The position numbers were made by a program, and so were the translations under genes. A stretch of DNA of 64,000 nucleotides from Treponema brennaborense. GTDB taxonomy: Bacteria; Spirochaetota; Spirochaetia; Treponematales; Treponemataceae. This document shows positions 44,701 to 52,426 of the stretch, one piece after another; within the stretch, counting starts at the first letter, position 1; each line of letters starts with the position of its first letter. The DNA lies in the NCBI GenBank assembly GCA_023666275.1, contig JAMPCJ010000001.1, positions 186,001 through 250,000 of the forward strand, written 5' to 3'. The notes beneath the pieces were generated by a model. It was not told the DNA's origin. It searched no databases and was given only the letters and a program-made list of their open reading frames with translations.

Positions 44701-47700
44701 CCACAAAGGAAGCGGTGGAAGCCGTGCGCAACGGAACACTCCGCGTTGAGAAAAAGGGGCAGACGGAAATCATGGTTGACGAAACGCAAAACGCGGGAAC
44801 GGAAAGAATCCAAAAGATGGCGACGCCCGCCGAGAATGTAAGCGACCTCGCCACGTCCGCGCGTGCGCTTCCCGATGAGCGGGAGACGGCGGAAAGGCTG
44901 TGGAGGGCGGCGACCACCGACTACGACGATCCGATCGAGGCGAAGGAGGCGTGGCACAACGGCACAGAAGAGGAGCGGGAGACAATGAGGCTGTCCAGCG
45001 CGGCATTCCGGCGGGAAGAAGCTGTACGCAGCGGAACACTCCGTATTGAAAAAAACGGACAAAGTGAAAGTGTGTTTAACGAATCAAACAACGTAATAAC
45101 AGATACGGCTCAAGAGACAGCAGCATCTGTTAAAAAAGAAAACGACTCTTCCCAAAATATTGATGAACATAACAAAAAGCGTAATCAAGAATTTTCAATT
45201 CTGCCCGCATTCACACTTGTAGATAACAGAATCTGTCATGCTTCGGAACTGTATGACATTCTTGAGAAGTTCAAAAATATCGACTCTGAAAACTGGAATT
45301 TGCCGAATGAAGATAAAGTTGCTGTTTTCCGCTTGATTGAGGTCGCAGAAATCAAAGAAAACAATAAAGAAAAATCGATTGCAAAACTCAATGAATATCT
45401 TTTAACGGAAGAATATGAACGGGAAAAAGACACCTATGCCGAAATTTTTACACCCATTGTTTTGAATCACGCCGAAGCGCTGAAAGAAAAATCCGCACTG
45501 ACAAAAGAGGATTTTGAGTACATACATTCGCCGCAGTTCATCGAAAAATTCGGCGATTGGGAAAAGGCAAACAGACTGGAGAAATTGAAAAAATCCCAAG
45601 CGCTTACGATAGATAATAAAATCTATATACATGGAATTGATGAAACTGAGCATATAAATAAATTACGAAATAATCCGAACAATAAAAATTTACGGGAATT
45701 ATCTAATCTTGTTGCAGGTATAGGAAAAGAAATGCTTCAGAATCTTCGTACTGAACAAAATTTAAATAATTTTGCAGAACCTATATTCATAATAAAAGAT
45801 GATGGTAAAAAATATAAATTTAATTTTTCGGGAATAAAAGAAACAGGACATCATAACTTATATCAAAAAGGGCATATCGAAGGAATTTTTAATATTCCTG
45901 CAATTATAAATAATGCAATTTATATCGGAAAAGAAAAAAATGAAGACGATAGAAAACCTGAATTAGAAAGATTTTATTATTATGCTTTGGGAATAAAACT
46001 TGATAATGAAGATTATACGGCTAAAATCGTATTCACAGAAAATAAAAACGGAGAAGTTTATTATGACCAAAGTTTATCGACAATAGAAAAAGGAAATTTT
46101 GTTGAAATCATAAAAAACAAGCCCGATGCAGTTAACCCGATAAATCGTCGGGATAGCAACGAGCTTTCGGACAGTTTTCCGTCCGAATATTACGATATGC
46201 GATTATATCGAATTTGTCAAGTTCCTCAGATGAAATATCTTGAACAAAATCCCGAAACAGGAGAATGGCAGCCGACAGCTGCAGCGGTAGCGGCAGTAAG
46301 AAACGGGGATCTGTTTATCAAAAAAGACGGTCATACTTATGAAATGACAGAAAAATCAGGCGGTATAATTCAAAGGGAGGAAGCGATTCCGCAGCCGGAA
46401 TATATTGAAATTACGGGTAAAATAAAATCAATATATGAAAACGAATTTTCAGGCGGGAATGAAAAAACCGTAAAAGAATTTCAAAAGCAGCTTGTTGCCG
46501 CAGGAATTGCAAAAGCTGACGATGATTTTGTTTTGGTAAACGAACTTGAAGCCCATGCCGCAGGAACGAAAATCAAAGAAAGTGCCGAAAATGATTTTAT
46601 TTTGATTAACGTTCCTGTCGAAACAGACGGCAAAAAAGAATTTGTTCAAACAAAATATTATCATATTTCCGCAGTTGAAGAACCGCAGAAAATCAATCGC
46701 AGTGCCAAGAATGAACATGCCGTGCCGAAAGACAAAATAATCGAAATAAAAGGAGCCGACGGGAAAACTTCCGAAGCAAAAATCGAATTCGGAAAAACCA
46801 AAATCACGAAATTCGCAATGACAACGCAGAGTGGATTCAAGATTTTTACCGATATGACAATTGATAACTTTGAAGAAAGCACAGATTCATATCTTTTGGT
46901 TTCCGAAGACAAATCGCAGCAAGTCCGTGTCCAATCTTCTACGATGAGTACGTTTTTATCGGACGAGCGGCAGAAAGAAATCGAAAAAGTAAACTTGCAG
47001 ATTGAAGAAAAACATGAGGCAGGCAAAGACGCGCAAGACCTTGAATTCAAAAAAGAAAAACTTGAGCAGGGAATGGCAGCCGCGCAGTACAATGATTTTT
47101 TTCAGACGAGAAAAAACTGTGCGAGTAATTTTCGCCATAATCTTTCTGTTATGTGTCGAAAAGAAGCGAATTCGCCGCTTGACGCGCTTAAGATTGCGAA
47201 CAAAATTATCACTCAAATGCCCGGCAATGAAAAAGTCAAAACGAAAGACCTGTTGAATTTAATGAGAGAAAACGGTCAGTCAATCAATGAAGTTTTAGTC
47301 GATATGTACAATGAAGCCATAAAAGACACTCCTCTTAACGAACAGTATCTTTTAACGCAGCGTTACGACAAAATAATTGCCCGACCGATGTATGATACTC
47401 TTTCGAATAAAGGTGAAAAAATCGACAGAGATTTCAATTTAAAAGTCGGCGATACAGTAAAAATGAATTTTAATGTAAATAAAAATAGTGCTTTTAAAAG
47501 AACAGCTTTCGGCATCAAGGATCGCCTTTATTGCGAGTGTAAAATCATTTCATCTTCAAAAGAGGGAAACATTGTAACGCTTATGGATGGAAATAAATCT
47601 TTTTACGATGTCCCGCGCGATACATTTCTGAAAGAGTATGCCAAACGGGAAAAAGCTGAAAAAAGGCAGGAGAAAAAACAGACGCATAAAAATAATATAA

Positions 47701-47723
47701 TGCGTTTTGATATTGAGCGCTGA
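41751..47723 (+). CDS. Giant polyvalent protein with MuF-C-like, zincin and duplicated LPD3-like domains
   Basis: 1990 residues, ATG 41751 behind AGGAG. Residues ~30-150 resemble the C-terminal toxin-fold domain of MuF proteins (VTPEILQYAGIPNHKIIMTTKV, DPVIIFES). A zincin HEYTH lies at 579-583. Two related units of about 270-285 residues (nt 43921-44775 and 45496-46340) each begin with YIxSPxFIEKFGDWEKA and contain HHNLFQKGHIE and YYDQSLSTIEKG, as in large polyvalent-protein domain 3. Between them is a GC-rich insert. The C-terminal ~450 residues are less clear, partly coiled-coil. It closes the three-gene polyvalent operon. Confidence 0.75.
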   Translation: MTEPKNKLQNEIMRSDEEEFFVAVENYLKNGIAPIYNEFNLKVTPEILQYAGIPNHKIIMTTKVLNKAKDEAHNLDNEEILSALKGLSDPVIIFESDKEKSEAKGSSVLIFTEANDKNNKPLAIGFEMEIQKQGENKNYVVNKIRSVHPRTTLINSKGENMLEKWTEKGLMKYVDDKKISEWLKDRQVQFLLSLTNADTITITDSSGNVKSFSVKTKANFERQAEKIQAIVNQQRTNLAEVEYLNLDSLTRILDSFGNVKQIFTKDSDIYAKAIDELQAVTENLLTPKEYLKNLLSKAKIEMVEDAGIMRAILAEGKNVQKMAVKYGTNQNLENGSEESFSGFGTYVVSVNEENAKQLGIKIAAKKYGGNFYINEKPFNEFLQEKNFSPYWISRLEQFKDSNIGNLADDFLTADVKGNATLEKERDTLATLFSLDLIEYKREQTFLYSVDIPDNDSTNYLLYGNPIGIEHANRINEQLEKLNVGWRVSRNDIGKNVYFNTLSEKVFGGSRESASKFLKEIGYVGMEMNHANYIVFSDKDMKVTNRVQYMIDGENNIYGFAYDGRIYADPEIAESGTYAHEYTHLWDAYTQRTNPELWEKGKNIFKGTVLWNEVMSDANYKNLSNDDEILSECHSRIVGKMAEKILNRIAEKNGGLLRDQVIDWDKEVAEYIAGELGAEFPKPELGNENYVSEFIRYETAREFLAQPMKDLTAGKDIVMGQEKESALSEEDLEYIRSPEFIEKFGDWEKAQRLEKLKAAESLTMNSQVIVNKRDVSKEITKLRETYSRENLKSLQKYADAIGKEILAEERKRQGLNEYENPKFKNNDTGKEFFFQSMSIREIRHHNLFQKGHIEALQKIPEIIGKSVYIGKERNEDDRNSDLKNFHYFGCGIKIDGEDYTCKAVFAENRHGELFYDQSLSTIEKGKFVDLVNQKNKPVAFNPQQQGWDSNELYERNLNPFEYYDKRLINICQVPQMKYLDKNLMPTKEAVEAVRNGTLRVEKKGQTEIMVDETQNAGTERIQKMATPAENVSDLATSARALPDERETAERLWRAATTDYDDPIEAKEAWHNGTEEERETMRLSSAAFRREEAVRSGTLRIEKNGQSESVFNESNNVITDTAQETAASVKKENDSSQNIDEHNKKRNQEFSILPAFTLVDNRICHASELYDILEKFKNIDSENWNLPNEDKVAVFRLIEVAEIKENNKEKSIAKLNEYLLTEEYEREKDTYAEIFTPIVLNHAEALKEKSALTKEDFEYIHSPQFIEKFGDWEKANRLEKLKKSQALTIDNKIYIHGIDETEHINKLRNNPNNKNLRELSNLVAGIGKEMLQNLRTEQNLNNFAEPIFIIKDDGKKYKFNFSGIKETGHHNLYQKGHIEGIFNIPAIINNAIYIGKEKNEDDRKPELERFYYYALGIKLDNEDYTAKIVFTENKNGEVYYDQSLSTIEKGNFVEIIKNKPDAVNPINRRDSNELSDSFPSEYYDMRLYRICQVPQMKYLEQNPETGEWQPTAAAVAAVRNGDLFIKKDGHTYEMTEKSGGIIQREEAIPQPEYIEITGKIKSIYENEFSGGNEKTVKEFQKQLVAAGIAKADDDFVLVNELEAHAAGTKIKESAENDFILINVPVETDGKKEFVQTKYYHISAVEEPQKINRSAKNEHAVPKDKIIEIKGADGKTSEAKIEFGKTKITKFAMTTQSGFKIFTDMTIDNFEESTDSYLLVSEDKSQQVRVQSSTMSTFLSDERQKEIEKVNLQIEEKHEAGKDAQDLEFKKEKLEQGMAAAQYNDFFQTRKNCASNFRHNLSVMCRKEANSPLDALKIANKIITQMPGNEKVKTKDLLNLMRENGQSINEVLVDMYNEAIKDTPLNEQYLLTQRYDKIIARPMYDTLSNKGEKIDRDFNLKVGDTVKMNFNVNKNSAFKRTAFGIKDRLYCECKIISSSKEGNIVTLMDGNKSFYDVPRDTFLKEYAKREKAEKRQEKKQTHKNNIMRFDIER
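44708..45070 (+). repeat. GC-rich insert flanked by imperfect direct repeats
   Basis: 44821-45000 is 121/180 G+C by hand count, far above its surroundings (45661-45720 is 17/60). Flanks encode VRNGTLRVEKKGQTE (44722-44766) and VRSGTLRIEKNGQSE (45022-45066), a diverged direct repeat. Confidence 0.75.
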
Positions 47724-47738
47724 TTCCGTAATACATCA

Positions 47739-47828
47739 CTTTCCCACAATTTTACCACAGCTTCACGATGTTCTGCAAAGTTCTCCTGCGACTTCTCCGA
47801 ACATCTGCTGTGGAAAAATCATGGAAAA
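47739..47828 (+). repeat. ~90-bp direct repeat, right copy
   Basis: Partner of 29586-29674, placed 16 bases after the last polyvalent gene. The pair brackets the three polyvalent genes. From 47829 to 47985 I see nothing else I can support. Confidence 0.85.
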
Positions 47829-47985
47829 GTGCAAACATTGCTTTTCTATACTTTAACCACATGAAAATATTTACCTCGACAAAAAACTCTTTCAGAACTT
47901 TATTTGAAATCTCGATATAATAACCGCAGCTGCGCAATTTCCACGAGGAAATATTCTTCCGGATAATCTTCTGAACATTCCTTAT

Positions 47986-48231
47986 TTATTGTTCAGCCCG
48001 CATTGCGTTTTTCTCTTGCACACGTAGCAATGCCGCTTCAATGTCCACGTCTTCCCGCTCGGCAGCGATAAGTGCGCAGATGATAACGTCTGCCAGCTCA
48101 TCGGCGAATCGTATTTTGAATTCTTTTTTTTCATCATCTGTTCGCGAAAAAAAATTACAACAATTCCAATAGCAATCGGTAAACGCCTGCATTGCTTCAA
48201 CAACTTCGCCGGAACAATGTTTCAACACAGC
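47986..48231 (-). CDS. MazG-like protein, start uncertain or degraded
   Basis: About 81 residues from GTG 48231, or 80 from TTG 48228. HCSGEVVEAMQAF and FADELADVIICALI match the helix pair of MazG-type nucleotide pyrophosphohydrolases, and the intact paralogue is at 53576-53908. The frame is open upstream to a stop near 48318. It reads TKREVENIQELAEKV, where the 73-bp relative has TKMEVENIQ, so the natural ATG seems mutated to AGG. Possibly a pseudogene using a weak start. Confidence 0.6.
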   Translation of the reverse strand, partial: AVLKHCSGEVVEAMQAFTDCYWNCCNFFSRTDDEKKEFKIRFADELADVIICALIAAEREDVDIEAALLRVQEKNAMRAEQ

Positions 48232-48247
48232 TATTACTCCGCTTCCG

Positions 48248-48320
48248 ACTTGCTCTTTTGCAGAAGTAACTTTTTCAGCAAGTTCTTGAATATTTTCAAC
48301 TTCCCTTTTTGTGACGTTTC
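48248..48320 (-). repeat. 73-bp segment shared with a polyvalent gene
   Basis: Opposite-strand partner of 38224-38296. It covers what should be the 5' end of the MazG-like gene. Confidence 0.92.
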
Positions 48321-48486
48321 ATGACAATAACAATCCTAGAATAATTACAATGAGTATTACAAATGCAATTGCAGCCGAGATTAAATCAACGTAAAACTCA
48401 CCAATGAACACGCCTTTCTTTTTGCAGTGCTCTTTTATTTTTTCGTGCAATTTTTTAAGTTTCAACAAAATATTTTTCCAAAACAT
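48319..48486 (-). CDS. Small membrane protein
   Basis: 55 residues from ATG 48486 (a TTG 15 bases upstream is also possible). A basic helical start (LKLKKLHEKIKEHCKKKG) is followed by one C-terminal membrane segment (AAIAFVILIVIILGLLL). It overlaps the end of the next upstream gene. Unknown role. Confidence 0.55.
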   Translation of the reverse strand: MFWKNILLKLKKLHEKIKEHCKKKGVFIGEFYVDLISAAIAFVILIVIILGLLLS

Positions 48487-48673
48487 CTTTCGTAATTGCA
48501 ATCACCTGCTCTCCATTTTTCAGCACAGTCGTTGTCGAATCAGGAAGAGCACACTCTTTCCATACCGTATGCTCTTCAACTTTAATTGATGCTCCATGCT
48601 CTAGCCGTGTACCATATATGGTATATATACCGACTGAGAACGTTTCTGTACATTCAAAGTATCTCAATTTCAT
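48455..48673 (-). CDS. Small hypothetical protein, paralogue of 52427-52633
   Basis: 72 residues from ATG 48673, overlapping the previous stop by four bases (ATGA). It aligns with the 68-residue product at 52427 along its whole length (MK-starting, GTxLxxxxG centre, KDxxxxYF end), so the two are paralogues. Function unknown; both sit in runs of small phage/plasmid genes. Confidence 0.65.
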   Translation of the reverse strand: MKLRYFECTETFSVGIYTIYGTRLEHGASIKVEEHTVWKECALPDSTTTVLKNGEQVIAITKDVLEKYFVET

Positions 48674-49506
48674 ACCAAAAATAACCGCACGGTGAGACTT
48701 GCGATCCCGACACAGCCGAACACAATTACAATCCAGTTTTCCGCCGTGAGTTTTCCTTTTATCGAGGGGATTTTTCCTATGAGCGCCTTGTTTTCTTTTT
48801 CGCATTGCGTAATAAAGTCAATAGAATGTTTCTTTACTGTTTCCAGCGTTTTTTGCGCATTGTCCGTAAAAAGTCTGAGAGTCGTTTCGCAATTTTGCTT
48901 CAGTACTTTATATTCATTTTCGGAAGCGGACAGTGAATCCGATCGAAACTTCATTATCGCTTCTTCAATGAGATTGTTTGCGGATTTCAATTCCATGCAT
49001 TTATCTGAAACAAGCTGCAATTTTTCTTTCACGATTTTCGAGATGCTGTCCAATTCAATGGTGATTTTAGCGCGTTCTTCGTTCAGCTCTTTCTCTAAAA
49101 GGTAAATCTGACCATTGTATTCATGGTTCTGAATTTTCAATTCAAGTTCGCGGGTGTAATCAACTTCTCTTGAGAATTTTTCGTTAAATTCGTCAAACTG
49201 TTTTCGCAGCGAATTGAAATAAGTCGTTACTTCCGATTGAAACTTATTATCAGCAAGGTTTTTATCATTGAACGACTGTTCTATTGCATCTTTAAGTTCC
49301 GACAAATTCATAAGTTCTTGCGAAAGCTCAATAATTGCTTTTTCGATTGACGAATAATTTTCTTTTTCGTAAGGCATTAACTCTTCTTTTTCTTTAACCG
49401 GAAAGCGAATGTTTGACATCGGTGTTTTTTTCTGTACTTTTATCTCTTCATTTTGCACAGATAAATTCTGTTCTTCCGTTTTGACACTATCTTCTATATT
49501 ATTCAT
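48670..49506 (-). CDS. Coiled-coil protein with C-terminal membrane anchor
   Basis: 278 residues from ATG 49506 behind AGAGAGAA; a longer frame from 49560 overlaps the gene upstream and is less likely. Residues ~50-230 are almost entirely charged helix with heptads. The last ~20 residues (WIVIVFGCVGIASLTVRLFLV) form a membrane segment. It may tether a cytoplasmic complex. No family recognised. Confidence 0.7.
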   Translation of the reverse strand: MNNIEDSVKTEEQNLSVQNEEIKVQKKTPMSNIRFPVKEKEELMPYEKENYSSIEKAIIELSQELMNLSELKDAIEQSFNDKNLADNKFQSEVTTYFNSLRKQFDEFNEKFSREVDYTRELELKIQNHEYNGQIYLLEKELNEERAKITIELDSISKIVKEKLQLVSDKCMELKSANNLIEEAIMKFRSDSLSASENEYKVLKQNCETTLRLFTDNAQKTLETVKKHSIDFITQCEKENKALIGKIPSIKGKLTAENWIVIVFGCVGIASLTVRLFLV

Positions 49507-49531
49507 ATCATTCTCTCTAAAAGCAAAAGTT

Positions 49532-49825
49532 TTATTTCTGCGGCGGACATTCTGTCCCATTTATAAACCAAAGTTCATATTTATCGATATTATCCACAAC
49601 AGCGGGAGCGTTCTCGCAATGGAGAACTCCGTTTTTCCAGTGTTCCGAGTGGCTGCCATCCCGCGTTTCGATTGCGGGTAAAAGAATGCCGTCTTCGCCG
49701 GGCAAATCGCATAGCAAACCGTTTTTGCATCTGATGACAACGTCATCCGTAATATAATCACCGTTTGCAATTATCCCTTCCTCCGTAATGATGCGAACAT
49801 ATTGCAAATTTCTAAAATCTTTCAT
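49532..49825 (-). CDS. Small hypothetical protein
   Basis: 97 residues from ATG 49825, with AAGGAACAAAGG upstream. Strand-rich. The C-terminal motif DGSHSEHWKNGVLHCENAPAV reads like the 'HW-NG-LH-E--PAV' repeats of small phage-associated proteins that resemble antitoxin-type MORN motifs. Function unknown. Confidence 0.65.
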   Translation of the reverse strand: MKDFRNLQYVRIITEEGIIANGDYITDDVVIRCKNGLLCDLPGEDGILLPAIETRDGSHSEHWKNGVLHCENAPAVVDNIDKYELWFINGTECPPQK

Positions 49826-49853
49826 AGCCTTTGTTCCTTTCCTGTCTTATTTT

Positions 49854-50051
49854 TCAAAGCGGAATTCCGTATGGATTCGCTTTATTGATTTCGTTTACGA
49901 CTCCGGTAATTTTGTTTGTTTCAACCGCAATCTTTTTAAGCAAGTCCCTGCAAAAAAATTTTACGAATGAGCTTTCGTTTGTTTCGTATTCTTCCGCAAG
50001 ATGCGCAACTGTTTTACTGTCTATTTTCAATGTTACTGGTATACCCATCAT
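49854..50051 (-). CDS. Small hypothetical protein
   Basis: 65 residues from ATG 50051, overlapping the SSB-like gene by 38 bases. A short strand (IPVTLKIDSKT) then two helices; it could be a ribbon-helix-helix variant, but this is not clear. Confidence 0.5.
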   Translation of the reverse strand: MMGIPVTLKIDSKTVAHLAEEYETNESSFVKFFCRDLLKKIAVETNKITGVVNEINKANPYGIPL

Positions 50052-50373
50052 TCACTCTTTTCTGTCCCGTGAGCATTATATAGTCTGCGGAAATATAATA
50101 TTTTTGCTTCTGTTCTCCGTTTCGCGTTGTGTAGTTTTTACTCCGCAGACATCCAAAAACGGCAATCTCCTTTCCTTTTTTCAAAAAATTGAAAATATGC
50201 ATTGCCGCCTCTTTCATGAAATGGACTTCGATAAACATCGGTTCGCTTTTCTGGTAAGGAAGTCCTCCGTCAAAGAATGTGAAACTTACAAGCGGAGTTT
50301 CTATTCCGTTGTTGTTTACTAAAGCAACTTTTGCATCCTTTATTACTTTGCCGTGTAATGCAATTGAATTCAT
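50014..50373 (-). CDS. SSB-like OB-fold protein
   Basis: 119 residues from ATG 50373 behind AAGGAACATC. The frame opens earlier, but MNSIALHGKVIKDAKVAL is the natural OB-fold start. KGKEIAVFGCLRSKNYTTRNGEQKQKYYISADYIML matches the later strands of single-strand-binding proteins. There is no acidic tail. Together with the classical SSB at 50667 it gives the element two OB-fold proteins. Its ATG overlaps the upstream stop. Confidence 0.68.
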   Translation of the reverse strand: MNSIALHGKVIKDAKVALVNNNGIETPLVSFTFFDGGLPYQKSEPMFIEVHFMKEAAMHIFNFLKKGKEIAVFGCLRSKNYTTRNGEQKQKYYISADYIMLTGQKRVNDGYTSNIENRQ

Positions 50374-50648
50374 CTGATGTTCCTTAATATTCCTTTCAAT
50401 GCGAATAAAGTCAGACACAGCCTTATGCTTTTGAATACAGCCCGTCTTTTCCAATTCCACCAGTCATATTTGCCGTATCTTCTCAAATAACTTGCAAGAA
50501 AAAACAATACACTTCCGATTGTGCAAAAAAGCAAGAGTGCAAGATACGTAAAATGACTGTCAAAAAAATAAAATATTCCCGAAAATATTCTGTTTAGAAT
50601 ATGTGTAAATTTATTTAATGCCAGCTGAAAATTAACAGAAGCAAACAT
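50370..50648 (-). CDS. Small membrane protein
   Basis: 92 residues from ATG 50648. One strong membrane segment (YLALLLFCTIGSVLFFLASYL), then YGKYDWWNWKRRA and a weaker hydrophobic helix. Coupled to the SSB-like gene by ATGA. Function unknown. Confidence 0.6.
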   Translation of the reverse strand: MFASVNFQLALNKFTHILNRIFSGIFYFFDSHFTYLALLLFCTIGSVLFFLASYLRRYGKYDWWNWKRRAVFKSIRLCLTLFALKGILRNIR

Positions 50649-50666
50649 TTGTTTTGCCTAGTAAAT

Positions 50667-51176
50667 TTACATTTCATCACCGATAAATATATCTTCGCTT
50701 GAAGCATCCTCTTCAAGAACAATATCCTCAGTAAATTCCGGTTCTGCAAACTCTTCTCCGGAAGGAACTTCGCTTGAGTACATGTGTTCCTCAAGCGGTG
50801 CGGTTTCAATTTCCGATGAGTTTGTTTCAGTATCGGTGTTTTTCGAAGAGGGGCTTCCAATAAGCTTGATGTCATCAACTGCTATTTCAAGGCGAGAGAA
50901 CTTTTTCCCGTCTTTTTCCCATCTGCGTTGAATGATATGCCCTTCAATCGCAACTTGCTGTCCCTGTATCAAATAAGGAGCAAGCGCATTTGCTCTGTTT
51001 CCGTAAAGTGAAAAGTCAATAAAATGTGCAATTTTATCCCAACTTCCATCCTGATTTTTCTTTGCCTGATTTGTGGCAATCGAAAAATGTGCGATAAAAA
51101 GTCCGTCCGCTGTTGTCTTTGTTTCGACATTGCGAACAAGCCGCCCCAGCACAAAACATTTGTTAAAATCCGACAT
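50667..51176 (-). CDS. ssb: Single-stranded DNA-binding protein
   Basis: 169 residues from ATG 51176 behind AGGAGG. The OB-fold pattern is clear: NKCFVLGRLVRN, then HFIDFSLYGNRANALAPYLIQGQQVAIEG, then RLEIAVDDIKLIG. A Ser/Glu-rich tail follows and ends DIFIGDEM, not the usual DIPF. It protects ssDNA during conjugative transfer and replication. It lies next to the probable initiator. Confidence 0.9.
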   Translation of the reverse strand: MSDFNKCFVLGRLVRNVETKTTADGLFIAHFSIATNQAKKNQDGSWDKIAHFIDFSLYGNRANALAPYLIQGQQVAIEGHIIQRRWEKDGKKFSRLEIAVDDIKLIGSPSSKNTDTETNSSEIETAPLEEHMYSSEVPSGEEFAEPEFTEDIVLEEDASSEDIFIGDEM

Positions 51177-51213
51177 ACTATGTCCTCCTGTAAAGATTTA
51201 TTTTTTCGGCGAT

Positions 51214-52305
51214 TCAGCCGGAAAGTCCGTATTTAATATTCAGCTCGTGTTCAAGATTTTGTTTTTGCGCCATATCAAGAAGCTTCTGCAATTCGGTCAT
51301 TCGTACACTTTCTGCAAGATCGACGCAGTATATTTCTCCCAGTTCTTTTTCATAGCTTTTTTGTTTTTCTTTCGGCAGCTGCAAAAATCTTTTATGAATA
51401 ATAATCTTTGTTTCATTCTTGAAATTGGAAATATTAAAGCCGCAGACAGGGCAAGCCGAATAAAAATCAGGCAGAAAACTTGTCTGACAGCAAGGACAGG
51501 TTATCTTGCTTTCTTCAAGTTTGCGTTCTTTCTCAATTTCTTTTTGTGTATTAAACATAAGCTGTTGCTGCTTGCCTGAAAATTCCTGTGCAATATCTTT
51601 TTGGAAAAAGAGCCGATAGGCAAAACCTCTGGGATTTAAAATATTGTTGTGCGATAAATTTTGTTTCTCATTCAGCTTTGACTTGATAAACTCGAAATAG
51701 TTTTCGAAATTATTTATATTTTGACTTGTCAAAAAAGCTGCTGCTTTTTCCGCAAAGCTTGCATCAAAAGCGTTTTCGCCGAAATATTTTTCAGACAATT
51801 TTTTTAAATCTGTTTTATTTGTATTAGCAGCAGTATCTTTAGTATTATAGCTAGTATTATTGGGTAAAGAAATTTGACCACCTCTGGTCAAATTTCTTGA
51901 CCACCCCGATATAATTTTTTTACCACATCCGGCAGAAATTTCTGTTTGAGGTGGTAAAGTTTTTTGACCACCTATTATCGATTCTTCGCGAGACAGTAAT
52001 TTACTGCCTTGTGTCATTCTTGACCTTGTTGTACAGTATTCACAGCCGGCAACAGAATTTTTGTTGCGAATAATGTTCTTTACGACAAGACCTTTCTCGA
52101 TTAAACTTTGAATTGTTGCAATGCATGTCTGCTTTGATATACCAAGCCAGGACATAATATACGGAAGACTTCCTTTGAAGACCGATTTCCCGTCTTGGCA
52201 AAATCCATGAATAAGAGCATACAGTAAAAGTTCATTGCCTTTAAGATGCAGTTCATTGATCATCCAGCCGCTGATTTGTATGTAATTTTCATCTCGGATA
52301 TTCAT
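51214..52305 (-). CDS. Probable replication initiator (winged helix plus zinc ribbon)
   Basis: 363 residues, ATG 52305. Residues ~15-90 form a winged-helix domain (GNELLLYALIHGF, SWLGISKQTCIATIQSLIEKG), as in DnaD/RepA-type initiators. A low-complexity Ser/Thr/Gly linker (about 95-165) follows. Its DNA carries an inverted repeat and several GACCACC motifs. The C-terminal half has a four-cysteine zinc ribbon (CPCCQTSF...CPVCGF). Neighbours SSB and ParAB support a replication role. A transcriptional regulator is the alternative. Confidence 0.65.
   Translation of the reverse strand: MNIRDENYIQISGWMINELHLKGNELLLYALIHGFCQDGKSVFKGSLPYIMSWLGISKQTCIATIQSLIEKGLVVKNIIRNKNSVAGCEYCTTRSRMTQGSKLLSREESIIGGQKTLPPQTEISAGCGKKIISGWSRNLTRGGQISLPNNTSYNTKDTAANTNKTDLKKLSEKYFGENAFDASFAEKAAAFLTSQNINNFENYFEFIKSKLNEKQNLSHNNILNPRGFAYRLFFQKDIAQEFSGKQQQLMFNTQKEIEKERKLEESKITCPCCQTSFLPDFYSACPVCGFNISNFKNETKIIIHKRFLQLPKEKQKSYEKELGEIYCVDLAESVRMTELQKLLDMAQKQNLEHELNIKYGLSG
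51867..51898. repeat. 14-bp perfect inverted repeat inside the initiator gene
   Basis: AAGAAATTTGACCA and its reverse complement are separated by CCTC. More GACCACC/ACCACCT copies lie to 51985. This resembles iterons or an initiator-binding site. Confidence 0.75.
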
Positions 52306-52318
52306 TATCGCTTGTTCT

Positions 52319-52420
52319 CTATAATTTTTTGAAAACGATTTTTCTTATAAACCGTCCTATTTGATATAGCACTTCACGAATGACAATGCTGACTGCACGT
52401 TTCTTTATATATTTTTTCAT
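52319..52420 (-). CDS. Small basic peptide (33 aa)
   Basis: MKKYIKKRAVSIVIREVLYQ and more basic/hydrophobic residues to KKL. It fills the gap between two genes, starting seven bases after the previous stop. The ribosome-binding site is weak, so confidence is low. Confidence 0.4.
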   Translation of the reverse strand: MKKYIKKRAVSIVIREVLYQIGRFIRKIVFKKL

Positions 52421-52426
52421 ACCGTT

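Noticed and set aside
47752-47937. Minus-strand 61-codon frame as a gene
   Set aside because: It overlaps the 90-bp repeat, has no ribosome-binding site and no recognisable composition or family.
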